The position numbers and the translations under genes are program-made. 64,000 nt of DNA from assembly GCA_963665705.1 (NCBI GenBank), contig OY762448.1, positions 2,418,001 to 2,482,000 on the forward strand, read 5' to 3'. Shown in pieces: positions 27,772 through 36,473 of the stretch (position 1 is its first letter; the number at the start of each line of letters is the position of its first letter). The notes below the pieces were generated by a model. It saw only the letters and a program-made list of their open reading frames with translations. It had not been told where the DNA came from and did no database searches. The DNA is from Saccharicrinis sp963665705. GTDB taxonomy: Bacteria > Bacteroidota > Bacteroidia > Bacteroidales > Marinilabiliaceae.

Positions 27772-29082
27772 ATGTCAAAGTTTGAAATTCTTATGCCTAA
27801 AATGGGCGAAAGTGTGGAAGAAGCTACGATCACAAAGTGGTTTGTATCGGTAGGTGATAAAATTGAAGAAGATGATGTTTTATTGGAAATTGCAACTGAT
27901 AAAGTTGATTCTGAGATTCCTTCGCCTGTTGCCGGTACGGTAAAAGAAATTTTATTTGAAACAGACTCTTTGGTTCCTGTGGGAAAGCCTGTAGCTATTA
28001 TTGCTCTTGAAGGTGAAGAAACAGAAGATGCATCGAGTGATTCATTATCAAACAACAAAGTCGAAGAAGCTGTAAATGAAGTTATTGAAGAAAACTCAAC
28101 GAAGGCTGAATCTGATTATTCTAAATCAGATCGTTTTTACTCTCCTTTAGTAAAAAGTATTGCTAAAGAAGAAGGTGTAAGTATAGAAGAGTTAGATTCG
28201 ATTAAAGGTACAGGTTTAGATAATAGAGTTACTAAAAATGATATTCTGAGTTATTTAACTAACAGAGGAAAATCAGAAGTTAATGTAGAAAAATCAGAAG
28301 CAACTGTTAAAACTGAACAGCCAAAACAAACGCCTGCAGCAACTCCACAAAAACCACCAGTATCTATTGGAGCTGAAGATGATATTGTAGAGATGGATAG
28401 AATGAGAAAACTGATCGCTGATCACATGGTGATGTCTAAGCAAGTTTCTCCCCATGTAACTGCAGTTGTTGAAGTTGACATGACTAACATTGTTTTATGG
28501 AGAAATAAAAATAAAGTAGCTTTCCAGGAAAAATATGGTGAAAAAATAACTTTTACTCCAATATTCTTTGAAGCTGTAGCAAAAGCTTTAAGAGATTTTC
28601 CAGGCGTAAATGCATCTGTTGATGGCGATAAAATTATTTACCGTAAAAATGTAAATATTGGTATGGCTGTAGCTTTACCTAGTGGAAATCTTATTGTTCC
28701 TGTTGTAAAACAAGCGGATCATAAAAATCTTCCTGGACTTGCATCTGACGTTAATAGATTAGCAGGTTTAGCACGAAATAATAAGTTATCTCCTGATGAT
28801 ATTCAAGGTGGTACATTTACCATTACTAATTTTGGATCATTCAAAAACATCATAGGAACACCTATTATAAATCAACCTCAAGTTGCTATTTTGGCTACTG
28901 GTTCTATAGAAAAGAAACCTGCTGTAATTGAAACTCCAACTGGTGATGTGATTGGTATTCGTCATAAAATGTTTTTATCAATTTCGTACGATCATAGAAT
29001 TGTTGATGGTGCTTTAGGAGGAAATTTTGTGCGTAGAGTTGGGGACTATCTTGAGGCCTTCGATATAAACAGAACTATTTAA
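27772..29082 (+). CDS. Dihydrolipoamide acyltransferase (E2) of a 2-oxoacid dehydrogenase complex
   Basis: 436 aa. Domains in order: one lipoyl domain (residues 1-78) with the lipoylated Lys in EIATDKVDSEIPSP, an acidic linker, a peripheral-subunit-binding domain near residues 122-155 (YSPLVKSIAKEEGVSIEELDSIKGTG), a Pro/Ala linker, and the catalytic acyltransferase domain ending with ISYDHRIVDGALGG (His and Asp of the active site). It transfers the acyl group to CoA in a pyruvate or branched-chain 2-oxoacid complex. It is followed after 33 bp by the fused E1 gene. No E3 gene is in the operon. Confidence 0.92.
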   Translation: MSKFEILMPKMGESVEEATITKWFVSVGDKIEEDDVLLEIATDKVDSEIPSPVAGTVKEILFETDSLVPVGKPVAIIALEGEETEDASSDSLSNNKVEEAVNEVIEENSTKAESDYSKSDRFYSPLVKSIAKEEGVSIEELDSIKGTGLDNRVTKNDILSYLTNRGKSEVNVEKSEATVKTEQPKQTPAATPQKPPVSIGAEDDIVEMDRMRKLIADHMVMSKQVSPHVTAVVEVDMTNIVLWRNKNKVAFQEKYGEKITFTPIFFEAVAKALRDFPGVNASVDGDKIIYRKNVNIGMAVALPSGNLIVPVVKQADHKNLPGLASDVNRLAGLARNNKLSPDDIQGGTFTITNFGSFKNIIGTPIINQPQVAILATGSIEKKPAVIETPTGDVIGIRHKMFLSISYDHRIVDGALGGNFVRRVGDYLEAFDINRTI

Positions 29083-29115
29083 AAATAAGCATTTTCGAAT
29101 AAAAATATAGTAGTT

Positions 29116-31164
29116 ATGAATTCAGATGTTCAACAGATATATAAAATTAAATCAACAGATAAGGAGACGCTATTAAAATGGTATCATCTTCTTAAGTTGG
29201 GTCGGAGCTTAGATGATAGAGCACCAAATTATTTAAAGCAAGCCATTGGTTGGTCCTATCATGCACCAGCAGCTGGTCATGATGCAATTCAATTGGCTAT
29301 AGGTCAGGTTTTTGATAGGAGTAAGGATCATTTATTTCCTTATTACAGAGACTTAATGACTTGTTTATCTGCAGGATTAACTGCAGAGGAAATTATCTTT
29401 AACGGAATATCAAAGGATACTGATGTAGCAGGTGGTGGACGACATATGTCAAATCACTTTGCAAAACCGGAATGGAATATACACAATGTTTCATCATGTA
29501 CGGGAAATCATACGCTACATGCAACAGGTATTGCAAGAGCTATTAAAGTATATGAATCAAAAGGTGTAGCGATAAGTTCACAAGGAGAATCGTCGGTTTC
29601 TGAAGGGTATGTTTATGAAGCAATTAATGGTGCCTCAAAAGAACAACTTCCCGTAGTATTTGTATTTCAGGATAATGGTTATGGTATATCTGTTCCCAAA
29701 AAAGATCAACAAGCCAATAGGAAGGTTGCTAAGAACTTTGAAGGCCTTAAAAATCTAAGAATTTTATATTGTAATGGTAAGGATGTTTTTGACTCTATGA
29801 ATACAATGACTGAAGCTGTAAAATGGGCTACAGAAAATCAAAAACCAGTTATCGTACATGCAAATTGTGTGCGCATACATTCTCATTCTAACTCAGACAG
29901 ACATGAGTTATATAGAGATAAGGCTGAATTGAATTATGTTCAGGAATATGATCCAATTGCTAAATACCGTAGGTTATTATTAAGGTATGATAGAGCTACT
30001 GAAGAGGAAATATTAGCCATTGATGAACAAGTAAAACAGGAGGTAAAAGCTGCCCACAAAGCAGGAATGAAAGCTCCGGATCCAAAACCGGAAAGTATCC
30101 ATGAATACGTTTATCCACCTGCATATGTTCCAGAAAAATTCCCGGATGGTTTGCATTCTGAAACTTCAGAACCCCAAAAATTAATTGAAGGATTAAATGG
30201 AACATTAAAAGAAGAATTTCGTCGAAATCCTGATACTTATATTTGGGGACAGGATATGGCCAATAAAGATAAGGGAGGAATCTTTAATGTGTCAAAAGGA
30301 ATGCAGCAAGAGTTTGGACATAAAAGAGTGTTTAATGCACCTATTGCAGAGGATTTTATAATGGGAACTGCAAATGGTATGTCCAGATTTAATAAGAATA
30401 TTCGCATTGTTGTTGAAGGAGCGGAGTTTGCTGACTATTTTTGGCCTGCAATGGAACAATTTGTAGAAACCACTCATGAATACTGGCGTACAAAAGGACA
30501 GTTTTCACCAAATGTTACAGTTCGTTTGGCTTCCGGTGGTTATATTGGTGGAGGATTGTATCACTCTCAAAATATTGAAGGTGCCTTATCTACTTTACCA
30601 GGAGTAAGAATTGTATATCCTTCTTATGCAGATGATGCAGCCGGATTATTAAGAACATCTTTGAGATCAGAAGGAATGACTTTATTTCTGGAACCCAAAG
30701 CATTATACAATTCACCTAAGGCAGCAACACCAATTCCTGAAGAATTTGAAGTGCCATTTGGAAAAGCACGAATAAGAAGAGAAGGAAGTGATTTAACTAT
30801 CATTACATATGGAAATACTACGCATATGTGTGTTGATGTAGCTAATAATATTTCGCAAGAAGGGTTGGGTGAAATTGAAGTGATAGATTTACGTTCTTTA
30901 ATTCCTTTGGATAAAGAAACTATTCTCGAATCGGTTAAAAAAACATCCAAAGTTCTTGTTGTTCATGAAGATAAGGTTTTTGGCGGTTTCGGAGGAGAAG
31001 TTGCAGCTATTATATCTGAATCTGCTTTTAAATATCTTGACGCTCCGGTTAAGCGAGTAGGCTCTGAATTTACACCGGTTGGATTTAATAGGATTTTAGA
31101 AAAAGCAGTATTACCAGATACTGAAAAAATATATAAAGCTGTAAAAGATCTCATTGCTTTTTAA
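29116..31164 (+). CDS. Fused E1 alpha-beta subunit of 2-oxoacid (branched-chain type) dehydrogenase
   Basis: 682 aa thiamine-diphosphate enzyme with E1 alpha (about residues 1-300) and E1 beta (about 345-680) in one chain. The alpha part has GHDAIQLAIG, DVAGGGRHMSNHF and the ThDP motif region SSQGESSVSEGYVYEAIN ... FVFQDNGYGISVP. The beta part has IWGQDMANKDKGGIFNVSKG, APIAEDFIMGTANGMS, VYPSYADDAAGLLRTS and KVLVVHEDKVFGGFGGEV. It decarboxylates a 2-oxoacid and loads the lipoyl group of E2. Fused E1 chains are common in Bacteroidota. Whether the substrate is pyruvate or a branched-chain oxoacid cannot be decided from sequence alone. Confidence 0.9.
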   Translation: MNSDVQQIYKIKSTDKETLLKWYHLLKLGRSLDDRAPNYLKQAIGWSYHAPAAGHDAIQLAIGQVFDRSKDHLFPYYRDLMTCLSAGLTAEEIIFNGISKDTDVAGGGRHMSNHFAKPEWNIHNVSSCTGNHTLHATGIARAIKVYESKGVAISSQGESSVSEGYVYEAINGASKEQLPVVFVFQDNGYGISVPKKDQQANRKVAKNFEGLKNLRILYCNGKDVFDSMNTMTEAVKWATENQKPVIVHANCVRIHSHSNSDRHELYRDKAELNYVQEYDPIAKYRRLLLRYDRATEEEILAIDEQVKQEVKAAHKAGMKAPDPKPESIHEYVYPPAYVPEKFPDGLHSETSEPQKLIEGLNGTLKEEFRRNPDTYIWGQDMANKDKGGIFNVSKGMQQEFGHKRVFNAPIAEDFIMGTANGMSRFNKNIRIVVEGAEFADYFWPAMEQFVETTHEYWRTKGQFSPNVTVRLASGGYIGGGLYHSQNIEGALSTLPGVRIVYPSYADDAAGLLRTSLRSEGMTLFLEPKALYNSPKAATPIPEEFEVPFGKARIRREGSDLTIITYGNTTHMCVDVANNISQEGLGEIEVIDLRSLIPLDKETILESVKKTSKVLVVHEDKVFGGFGGEVAAIISESAFKYLDAPVKRVGSEFTPVGFNRILEKAVLPDTEKIYKAVKDLIAF

Positions 31165-31182
31165 TTTTAAACTGATATTATT

Positions 31183-31689
31183 ATGAATAAAATAGGTTTA
31201 TTTTACAGTTTTAATTCTGTAAAAACGAAACAACAGGCTAATAAAATAAAAAAGGCTCTTGGTGAAAGCAACATTCAAGAGAATAATGTTGAAGAGATTA
31301 CACAGGAGGAGTTTAATAAATATTCAAATTACATATTAGCTATTCCAACATGGTTTGATGGAGAGTTACCAAACTACTGGGATGAATTTTTACCGGCCAT
31401 TGAAGATGATAGCTTTAAAGGTAAATTATTTGCATTATTTGGTGGTGGAGACCAAAAGGGATATCCAGAAAATTTTGTAGATGGTTTAGGCTTAATGGCC
31501 GAATTTATTGAAAAACGAGGAGGTAAAATTGTTGGATTTACTTCAACTGAAGGTTATGAATATGAATCTTCAAAAGCACAAAGAGGAAATGAATTTGTAG
31601 GACTTGCTCTTGATATGGAAAATCAAGCCGCATTAACTGAGGAACGAATTAATTCATGGACATCTAAATTAAAAAAGGAATTTAAATAA
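31183..31689 (+). CDS. Flavodoxin with altered phosphate-binding loop
   Basis: 168 aa, long-chain flavodoxin length. The isoalloxazine-binding loops are excellent: AIPTWFDGELPNYWDEF (Trp loop) and ALFGGGDQKGYPENFVDGLG. The N-terminal phosphate loop, normally (S/T)xTGxT after GIFYG, reads YSFNSVKTKQQ, so the conserved Thr-Gly pair is missing. The protein may bind FMN weakly or use a modified cofactor contact. It is the third gene of the E2-E1 unit, 18 bp after E1, and ends at a terminator. An electron-carrier role is likely from the family; a link to the dehydrogenase complex is inferred from position only. Confidence 0.85.
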   Translation: MNKIGLFYSFNSVKTKQQANKIKKALGESNIQENNVEEITQEEFNKYSNYILAIPTWFDGELPNYWDEFLPAIEDDSFKGKLFALFGGGDQKGYPENFVDGLGLMAEFIEKRGGKIVGFTSTEGYEYESSKAQRGNEFVGLALDMENQAALTEERINSWTSKLKKEFK

Positions 31690-31712
31690 AAAGATATATA
31701 ATTAATTATAGT

Positions 31713-31744
31713 AGGGACATTATTTATTTAGTGTCCCTTTTTTT
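31713..31744 (+). terminator. Rho-independent terminator after the flavodoxin gene
   Basis: Stem AGGGACAT.../...GTGTCCCT (31713-31722 with 31729-31738), then seven T. Confidence 0.88.
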
Positions 31745-31948
31745 ATACCATATTTTCTAACTAAATATCTAACATAATTAAAGCATTTAGAATTCAATAA
31801 AATTACATGAATTCATATTGATTATATAGAAAAAAATTTTCTCTCTCTACTTATTTATTCCTACCATATTTAATTTTTAGATGCTGCCGTATATTAAATT
31901 CATAAGGATAAGTAAAAATTTAATTAATGGTATTCTATCCATAAATTA

Positions 31949-31957
31949 TCCGGTTTA
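31949..31957. repeat. Left target site duplication of the IS4-family element (TCCGGTTTA)
   Basis: TCCGGTTTA abuts the left IS end and recurs at 33170-33178 abutting the right end. The duplication is 9 bp, or 10 if a preceding A/T is included. Confidence 0.85.
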
Positions 31958-33055
31958 CTAAGTACATGACAAAAGTTTATAACATTCATCTAAATCGCTG
32001 TTATTTATTGGATTGATTAACGCGTTTGCGATTCTAATCAGTCCGTATTTAAAGAAACTATAAGCTCTTCTGCCATGCTTTTTCACCTTTATCGCTTTAA
32101 TGTTCACATGTTTGTCAATACCCGCTAAGTATGCCCAAACAAAAGCAATTGCCACAACAGCCAAAAGTTTAGCTATGCGTTCCAAATCAGTCAAGTGAGT
32201 ATCTTCAAGATTGAACCCGCTGGATTTCATAGCTCTAAACATGGTCTCTATCTGCCATCGTTCTTTGTAGTTGATCAGAGCCTGATCGTGTTGATTGAAA
32301 GAGGCAATAATGGTAAACTCCAATTTTCCAGTAGCTTTATTGAAGGACTTAGCTCCCGATAGATATACCAGATTTTTACCGAGGTAATACGGTTTATCAC
32401 AATGTTTGTAAGACCCTGTTTTGATATTGTTGAACAGCCAAAAGGCTTTAATTGGAGGTTTGCCGTGTCGATGCACCATCATATTGTTGCGTATGCGAAT
32501 GTAGAATGGAATCTTCTGACGAATAAGATCCTCGAACCATTCTTCTCCGATAAATTCCCTATCCGCCATAAATGCTTTAATATCTTTGGTACCAAAGAAC
32601 CGAATATAAGTGTCCAGCACCTCTTTTCGCTCTTTGGCATTGGAATTTCCCCGCTTGGGAAGAAGTTTCCATATTAATGGGATAGCAACTCCTTTATAAC
32701 AAACGCTTAACATTAGGATGTTAATGTCGGTTTTGCCAAACTTCCAGTTGGTTCTATCCATACTGAGCATATAGGGAGGTTCGTCAGGCAATAAACTGTA
32801 AATTAAACGAGTAAAGATCAGTGGATCAAAGGAAAATTCAGCAAAAAACCGTTGTACTCGCCGAAGGCTTGATTCATGTTCAACATTAGGGTTAAATCCC
32901 TGTGCAAGTTTTACATATGAAACGGTTTGGAATTTTATCATGCTATTGATAATAATGACAAGGCATTTAATCCTTGCTTTGTGCCAACTGGTTGTTGTCT
33001 TGAACAACTCAAATAATTGAGTATTTTTACTGTCTACCTTGGTATTCGGATGCAT
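31958..33055 (-). CDS. IS4-family transposase
   Basis: 365 aa DDE transposase with an IS4-type N-domain (SSLRRVQRFFAEFSFD), first Asp in MLSMDRTNWKFGK, second Asp in AFMADREFIGEEWF and the YREK-type Glu motif INYKERWQIETMFRAMKSSG followed by FNLEDTHL. Length is normal and the frame is intact. Its TAG stop occupies the first three bases of the element, so the coding sequence runs to the very tip of the left inverted repeat. This limits the repeat to a sequence that also encodes the last residues. Confidence 0.93.
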   Translation of the reverse strand: MHPNTKVDSKNTQLFELFKTTTSWHKARIKCLVIIINSMIKFQTVSYVKLAQGFNPNVEHESSLRRVQRFFAEFSFDPLIFTRLIYSLLPDEPPYMLSMDRTNWKFGKTDINILMLSVCYKGVAIPLIWKLLPKRGNSNAKERKEVLDTYIRFFGTKDIKAFMADREFIGEEWFEDLIRQKIPFYIRIRNNMMVHRHGKPPIKAFWLFNNIKTGSYKHCDKPYYLGKNLVYLSGAKSFNKATGKLEFTIIASFNQHDQALINYKERWQIETMFRAMKSSGFNLEDTHLTDLERIAKLLAVVAIAFVWAYLAGIDKHVNIKAIKVKKHGRRAYSFFKYGLIRIANALINPINNSDLDECYKLLSCT

Positions 33056-33169
33056 TACAAAATGATGTGGGAATCTTTTGTAAGATACTGAATATCAAGG
33101 TTTTAAACAAGAAAATCCACCTTTTAAATCATTGATTTTCAATTATTTATAGTTTTGTCATGTACTGAA
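31958..33169 (-). mobile_element. Complete IS4-family insertion sequence, about 1212 bp
   Basis: Terminal inverted repeats share AGTACATGACAAAA near both ends (15 of 17 positions over the first 17 bp). The element is flanked by the 9-bp duplication TCCGGTTTA and contains one intact transposase gene. It landed in non-coding DNA between the flavodoxin operon and the XRE regulator region. Confidence 0.9.
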
Positions 33170-33178
33170 TCCGGTTTA
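33170..33178. repeat. Right target site duplication of the IS4-family element
   Basis: Second copy of TCCGGTTTA, directly after the right inverted repeat. Confidence 0.85.
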
Positions 33179-33859
33179 TTAAAAATTTAATAAGATTTAT
33201 GAAATCAATATATAATTACATATGTAAACTGATTAAATAAATTAAATTCGTACATATAGATTACATATGTAATTGTGATTTTATTTGTATAATGATACAT
33301 TTCTAAACTCTATAGGGTAGTAAAATAGGATAGGAGCAAGACAGTCGTATAATCAACCTACTTAATAACAATTGGATACATTTCTTTTTTAATAAACTTA
33401 TACAAATACTTTATACATTTATAAATCAGATATATACATAGTTTATATAAAGCTTTGTGTAAACTGTATTAAAAGATTAGTAGTTTTTAATAATTCTTAC
33501 TATAAAACCTAAATAAAAATAGCATGTATGGTATTGATAACCAGTTATTAAAACACTTTATATAAACAAATACTTTTTGATGTGGTAGCAACTGTGTATT
33601 CCACTGATATTTAATAATATAGAATTTATATCTAAATGGAAAATTGATAATATAATGGCAAACAACTAAAACAAATAGACGTAATTTAAAGTACTTATAC
33701 ATTTGATATATAGTGTTATATAGTATTTTATATAATCAATTGATGAACATATAAAATTAATTAATTAGTACTAATCCTTAATATTTAAAAATAGCATACC
33801 AATAATTCTTTATTGTTTAACAATTTACTATATAACATTTGTAATATATATTATAATAG
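33179..33859. other. Extremely AT-rich non-coding stretch with two outlying palindromes
   Basis: About 680 bp without a supported gene. It contains TTACATATGTAA at 33216-33227 and ATTACATATGTAAT at 33260-33273, perfect palindromes of the same class as those before the XRE gene. A weak ORF at 33487-33702 on the minus strand has no family resemblance and is not called. No RNA gene was recognised. Confidence 0.5.
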
Positions 33860-33962
33860 TTACATTTGTACCTGTAATTTATTTTCACAACATTTACATA
33901 TGTACTCAAACTTAAATGTTGAAGTAAGTTACAATTGTAGATATACAACTTTACATTTGTGA
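33860..33962 (+). promoter_or_regulatory. Cluster of TTACAT(A/T)TGTA palindromes before the XRE gene
   Basis: Four related sites occur within about 100 bp: TTACATTTGTAC (33860-33871), TTACATATGTAC (33894-33905), TTACAATTGTAG (33929-33940) and TTACATTTGTGA (33951-33962). Two contain TACATTTG, which fits the TAnnTTTG -7 promoter element, the last one 21 bp before the ATG. The natural reading is an autoregulated promoter in which the repressor's operator covers the -7 box. This is inference from sequence. Confidence 0.6.
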
Positions 33963-33980
33963 TTAAATATCAATTTGAAT

Positions 33981-34484
33981 ATGAAATTAAGGTTACAAAC
34001 ATTATTATCTTCAGAGAAAATAACATCTTCAAAATTTGCAGATATTATTGGAGTAAATAGATCTAGTATTTCACATATCTTATCAGGAAGAAATAATCCC
34101 AGCCTTGATATTCTCCAAAAAGTACTAACTAAATTTCCGCATATAAATCCTGATTGGTTATTATTAGGACAAGGAAGTATGTTTAGGAATAAATCTGATG
34201 AAAGTTTATTGCATAAGGCACCTACGTCTAACTTATTATTCAATACAGAAACACAGGGTTCTAATAATGAATTAGAACCCGATATAAAGGCCGAAGATCC
34301 ACTGTTAATAGATGAACCTGATATTATAGAAGATAAAGAAGAAAAGCCTGATAATATTGTATTAAATAAGAGCAATATAAATAATGAAACAAAAAATGTT
34401 GCTAGCAGAAAACTTGAAAAAATAGTGTTTTTCTATTCTGATAAAACATTTGATATATACAATCCTGATAATATACAAATGTAA
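33981..34484 (+). CDS. XRE-family helix-turn-helix regulator
   Basis: About 167 aa. An N-terminal Cro/cI-type HTH spans residues 1-65 (LLSSEKITSSKFADIIGVNRSSISHILSGRNNPSLDILQ), followed by the WLLLGQGSMF motif common in Bacteroidota members. An acidic linker leads to a short C-terminal segment KLEKIVFFYSDKTFDIYNP, a tail often seen in this group. The ATG at 33981 is chosen over a TTG two codons earlier. The gene is preceded by a cluster of palindromes and its stop codon overlaps another half-match TACAAATGTAA (34474-34484), so autoregulation is likely. Confidence 0.82.
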   Translation: MKLRLQTLLSSEKITSSKFADIIGVNRSSISHILSGRNNPSLDILQKVLTKFPHINPDWLLLGQGSMFRNKSDESLLHKAPTSNLLFNTETQGSNNELEPDIKAEDPLLIDEPDIIEDKEEKPDNIVLNKSNINNETKNVASRKLEKIVFFYSDKTFDIYNPDNIQM

Positions 34485-34645
34485 CTTATTCAAATATGAT
34501 TCTTTATTGATTCCAAATTATCACTATATACATTATACTTAGTGGAGTAATTAGGATTTTCACCTTAAACATTGTTTAATCCATAGGCAATTGACATTAT
34601 TTAAATAATTATCGCACTATAAACTTATTGGATTTATTAACTATC

Positions 34646-34675
34646 TTGACTTTCGGTCTAAATTATCTATATTTG
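34646..34675 (+). promoter_or_regulatory. Promoter of pyrK-pyrD
   Basis: TTG (34646-34648), 19-bp spacer, TATATTTG (34668-34675): an excellent match to the Bacteroidota housekeeping promoter. Leader of about 50 nt to the ATG at 34731. Confidence 0.75.
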
Positions 34676-34694
34676 CATGATTCAAATCCTTATG

Positions 34695-34708
34695 TTTACA
34701 TAAGTAAA
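34695..34708 (+). promoter_or_regulatory. Palindrome TTTACATAAGTAAA in the pyrK leader
   Basis: Inverted repeat TTTAC-N4-GTAAA lies about 20 bp after the predicted -7 element and before the pyrK start. It resembles the palindromes near the XRE gene and might be an operator. Low certainty in such AT-rich DNA. Confidence 0.35.
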
Positions 34709-34730
34709 CTATTCAATATTGAAGCTTTTT

Positions 34731-35504
34731 ATGAAGAAAGTAGAATTATTAACCGTCACTAAAAACAGACGGATTAACAAGGAGTATGTAATTATACATG
34801 CAGCAAGCAATGAAAAACTTCCACCTATTAGTCCTGGACAATTTGTAGAGATTAAGGTAGAGAATGGTCCCAACACCTTCTTAAGACGTCCTATTTCTAT
34901 ACATGAAATTGATGAAACTAATAATGAAATCATTCTTTTAATACAGGAAATTGGAGAAGGTAGCAGATTATTGGCTAAGCTTAGAGAAGGTGATAAATTA
35001 GATCTTATTTATCCTCTAGGAAATGCTTTTTCTATTCCTCAAAAAGGTAGTAAAGCTTTATTAGTTGGTGGTGGCGTTGGAGTGGCGCCGATGTTAATAT
35101 TAGGTAGAGTGCTAAAAGAAAATGGTGTTGAACCGTATTTTTTGTTGGGTGCCAGAACCAAGGATATATTAATGGAACTAGATAACTATGAGAAAATATC
35201 AAAAGTTGGTGTTACCACAGAAGATGGATCTCTGGGTGTTAAAGGTTTTGTTATAGATCATCCATTAATGAATGAGGAACTAGAGCAAATAGATATTGTT
35301 TACACATGTGGACCAGATCCCATGATGAGAGCTGTTGCAGCAAAAGCAAAAGCAAAGGATATTAAGTGTGAAGTTTCGTTAGAGAATTTAATGGCATGTG
35401 GTATTGGTGCTTGTTTATGCTGTGTTGTGGACACAAAAGAAGGGCATAAATGTACATGCACTGAAGGTCCAATATTTGACACTAAAGATTTAAAAGAATG
35501 GTAA
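34731..35504 (+). CDS. pyrK: Dihydroorotate dehydrogenase B electron-transfer subunit PyrK
   Basis: About 257 aa ferredoxin-reductase-like protein. The FAD-binding barrel has FLRRPISIHEID and IGEGSRLLAKLREGDKLDL; the NAD-binding part has ALLVGGGVGVAPMLILGRVL and YTCGPDPMMRAV. The C-terminal [2Fe-2S] cysteines lie in LENLMACGIGACLCCVVD and KCTCTEG. It passes electrons from dihydroorotate oxidation in PyrD to NAD. The ATG at 34731 is preferred to an upstream TTG. It overlaps pyrD by 7 bp, so the two subunits are translationally coupled. Confidence 0.93.
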   Translation: MKKVELLTVTKNRRINKEYVIIHAASNEKLPPISPGQFVEIKVENGPNTFLRRPISIHEIDETNNEIILLIQEIGEGSRLLAKLREGDKLDLIYPLGNAFSIPQKGSKALLVGGGVGVAPMLILGRVLKENGVEPYFLLGARTKDILMELDNYEKISKVGVTTEDGSLGVKGFVIDHPLMNEELEQIDIVYTCGPDPMMRAVAAKAKAKDIKCEVSLENLMACGIGACLCCVVDTKEGHKCTCTEGPIFDTKDLKEW

Positions 35505-36412
35505 ATTTAGGAATAGATTTAAATGGTTTATCACTTAAAAACCCAGTGATGACTGCCTCCGGAACTTTTGGCTTTGGAGAAGAATATGAGGATTTTATTA
35601 ATATAGATGAATTAGGAGGTATTGTTGTTAAAGGTACAACATTAAACCATAGAGAAGGAAATCCTTACCCAAGAATGGCTGAAACTCCTAGTGGTATGCT
35701 TAATGCTGTAGGTTTACAAAATAAAGGTGTAGATTATTTTGTTAGTGATATTTATCCAAGAATTAAGCATTATAAAACCGGGATATTTGTAAATGTTTCA
35801 GGATCTACTATTGAGGATTACGTAGCTACGGCTGAAAAAATTAATGAACTGGAACATATCCCAGGAATTGAGCTTAATATATCTTGTCCTAATGTTAAGG
35901 AAGGTGGAATGGCTTTTGGAGTACATTGTCCATCTGCAGTTGCTGTAACAGAAGCTGTTAGGAAAGTTTACAAAAAGCATCTAATGGTTAAGTTATCTCC
36001 TAATGTTACAGATGTAACGGAGATTGCAAAGGGGGTTGAAGGAGTTGGCGCAGATAGTGTTTCTTTGATAAATACCCTATTAGGTATGGCAATTAATGTT
36101 GAGAAACGTAAACCTGCATTATCTACAATTACTGGTGGTTTATCTGGTCCATGTGTTAAGCCAGTTGCAGTGCGCATGGTATGGCAAGTTTATAACGCTG
36201 TTAAAATTCCAATTGTAGGAATGGGCGGTATTATGAATGCTACAGATGCGATTGAATTTATGTTAGCTGGTGCTACAGCAGTTCAAATTGGGACTGCTAA
36301 TTTTATAGATCCTACGGTTACTATTAAAGTAATTGAAGGTATCAAAGAATATATGATTCGCCATAGTATTTCTGACGTTAATGATTTAATTGGTGGAATG
36401 ATCATTGAATAA
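35498..36412 (+). CDS. pyrD: Dihydroorotate dehydrogenase, class 1B catalytic subunit PyrD
   Basis: 304 aa FMN TIM-barrel enzyme of pyrimidine synthesis. Marks: LKNPVMTASGTFGFGEEY, VVKGTTLNHREGNPYPRMAETPSGMLNAVGLQN, the catalytic Cys in IELNISCPNVK, the phosphate-binding GMGGIMNATDAIEFMLAGA and AVQIGTANF. The cysteine base and the adjacent pyrK identify it as the NAD-linked class 1B form. The operon ends at a terminator. Confidence 0.95.
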   Translation: MVNLGIDLNGLSLKNPVMTASGTFGFGEEYEDFINIDELGGIVVKGTTLNHREGNPYPRMAETPSGMLNAVGLQNKGVDYFVSDIYPRIKHYKTGIFVNVSGSTIEDYVATAEKINELEHIPGIELNISCPNVKEGGMAFGVHCPSAVAVTEAVRKVYKKHLMVKLSPNVTDVTEIAKGVEGVGADSVSLINTLLGMAINVEKRKPALSTITGGLSGPCVKPVAVRMVWQVYNAVKIPIVGMGGIMNATDAIEFMLAGATAVQIGTANFIDPTVTIKVIEGIKEYMIRHSISDVNDLIGGMIIE

Positions 36413-36423
36413 ACAATATATTT

Positions 36424-36466
36424 ATGGATGGAGTATCTTACTTTTATAGATTCTCTATCCATTTTT
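36424..36466 (+). terminator. Rho-independent terminator of pyrK-pyrD
   Basis: A 10-bp stem with one G-T pair (36424-36433 with 36453-36462) followed by a run of T to 36466. Confidence 0.7.
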
Positions 36467-36473
36467 AATGCTC

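Noticed and set aside
33487..33702. 71-codon ORF on the minus strand in the AT-rich gap
   Set aside because: No family resemblance and composition like random AT-rich sequence; the surroundings look regulatory rather than coding.
33179..33980. Possible replication origin or CRISPR leader suggested by AT-richness and repeats
   Set aside because: No regularly spaced repeats with unique spacers, no DnaA-box cluster and no replication or cas genes; the repeats are short palindromes best explained as operators.
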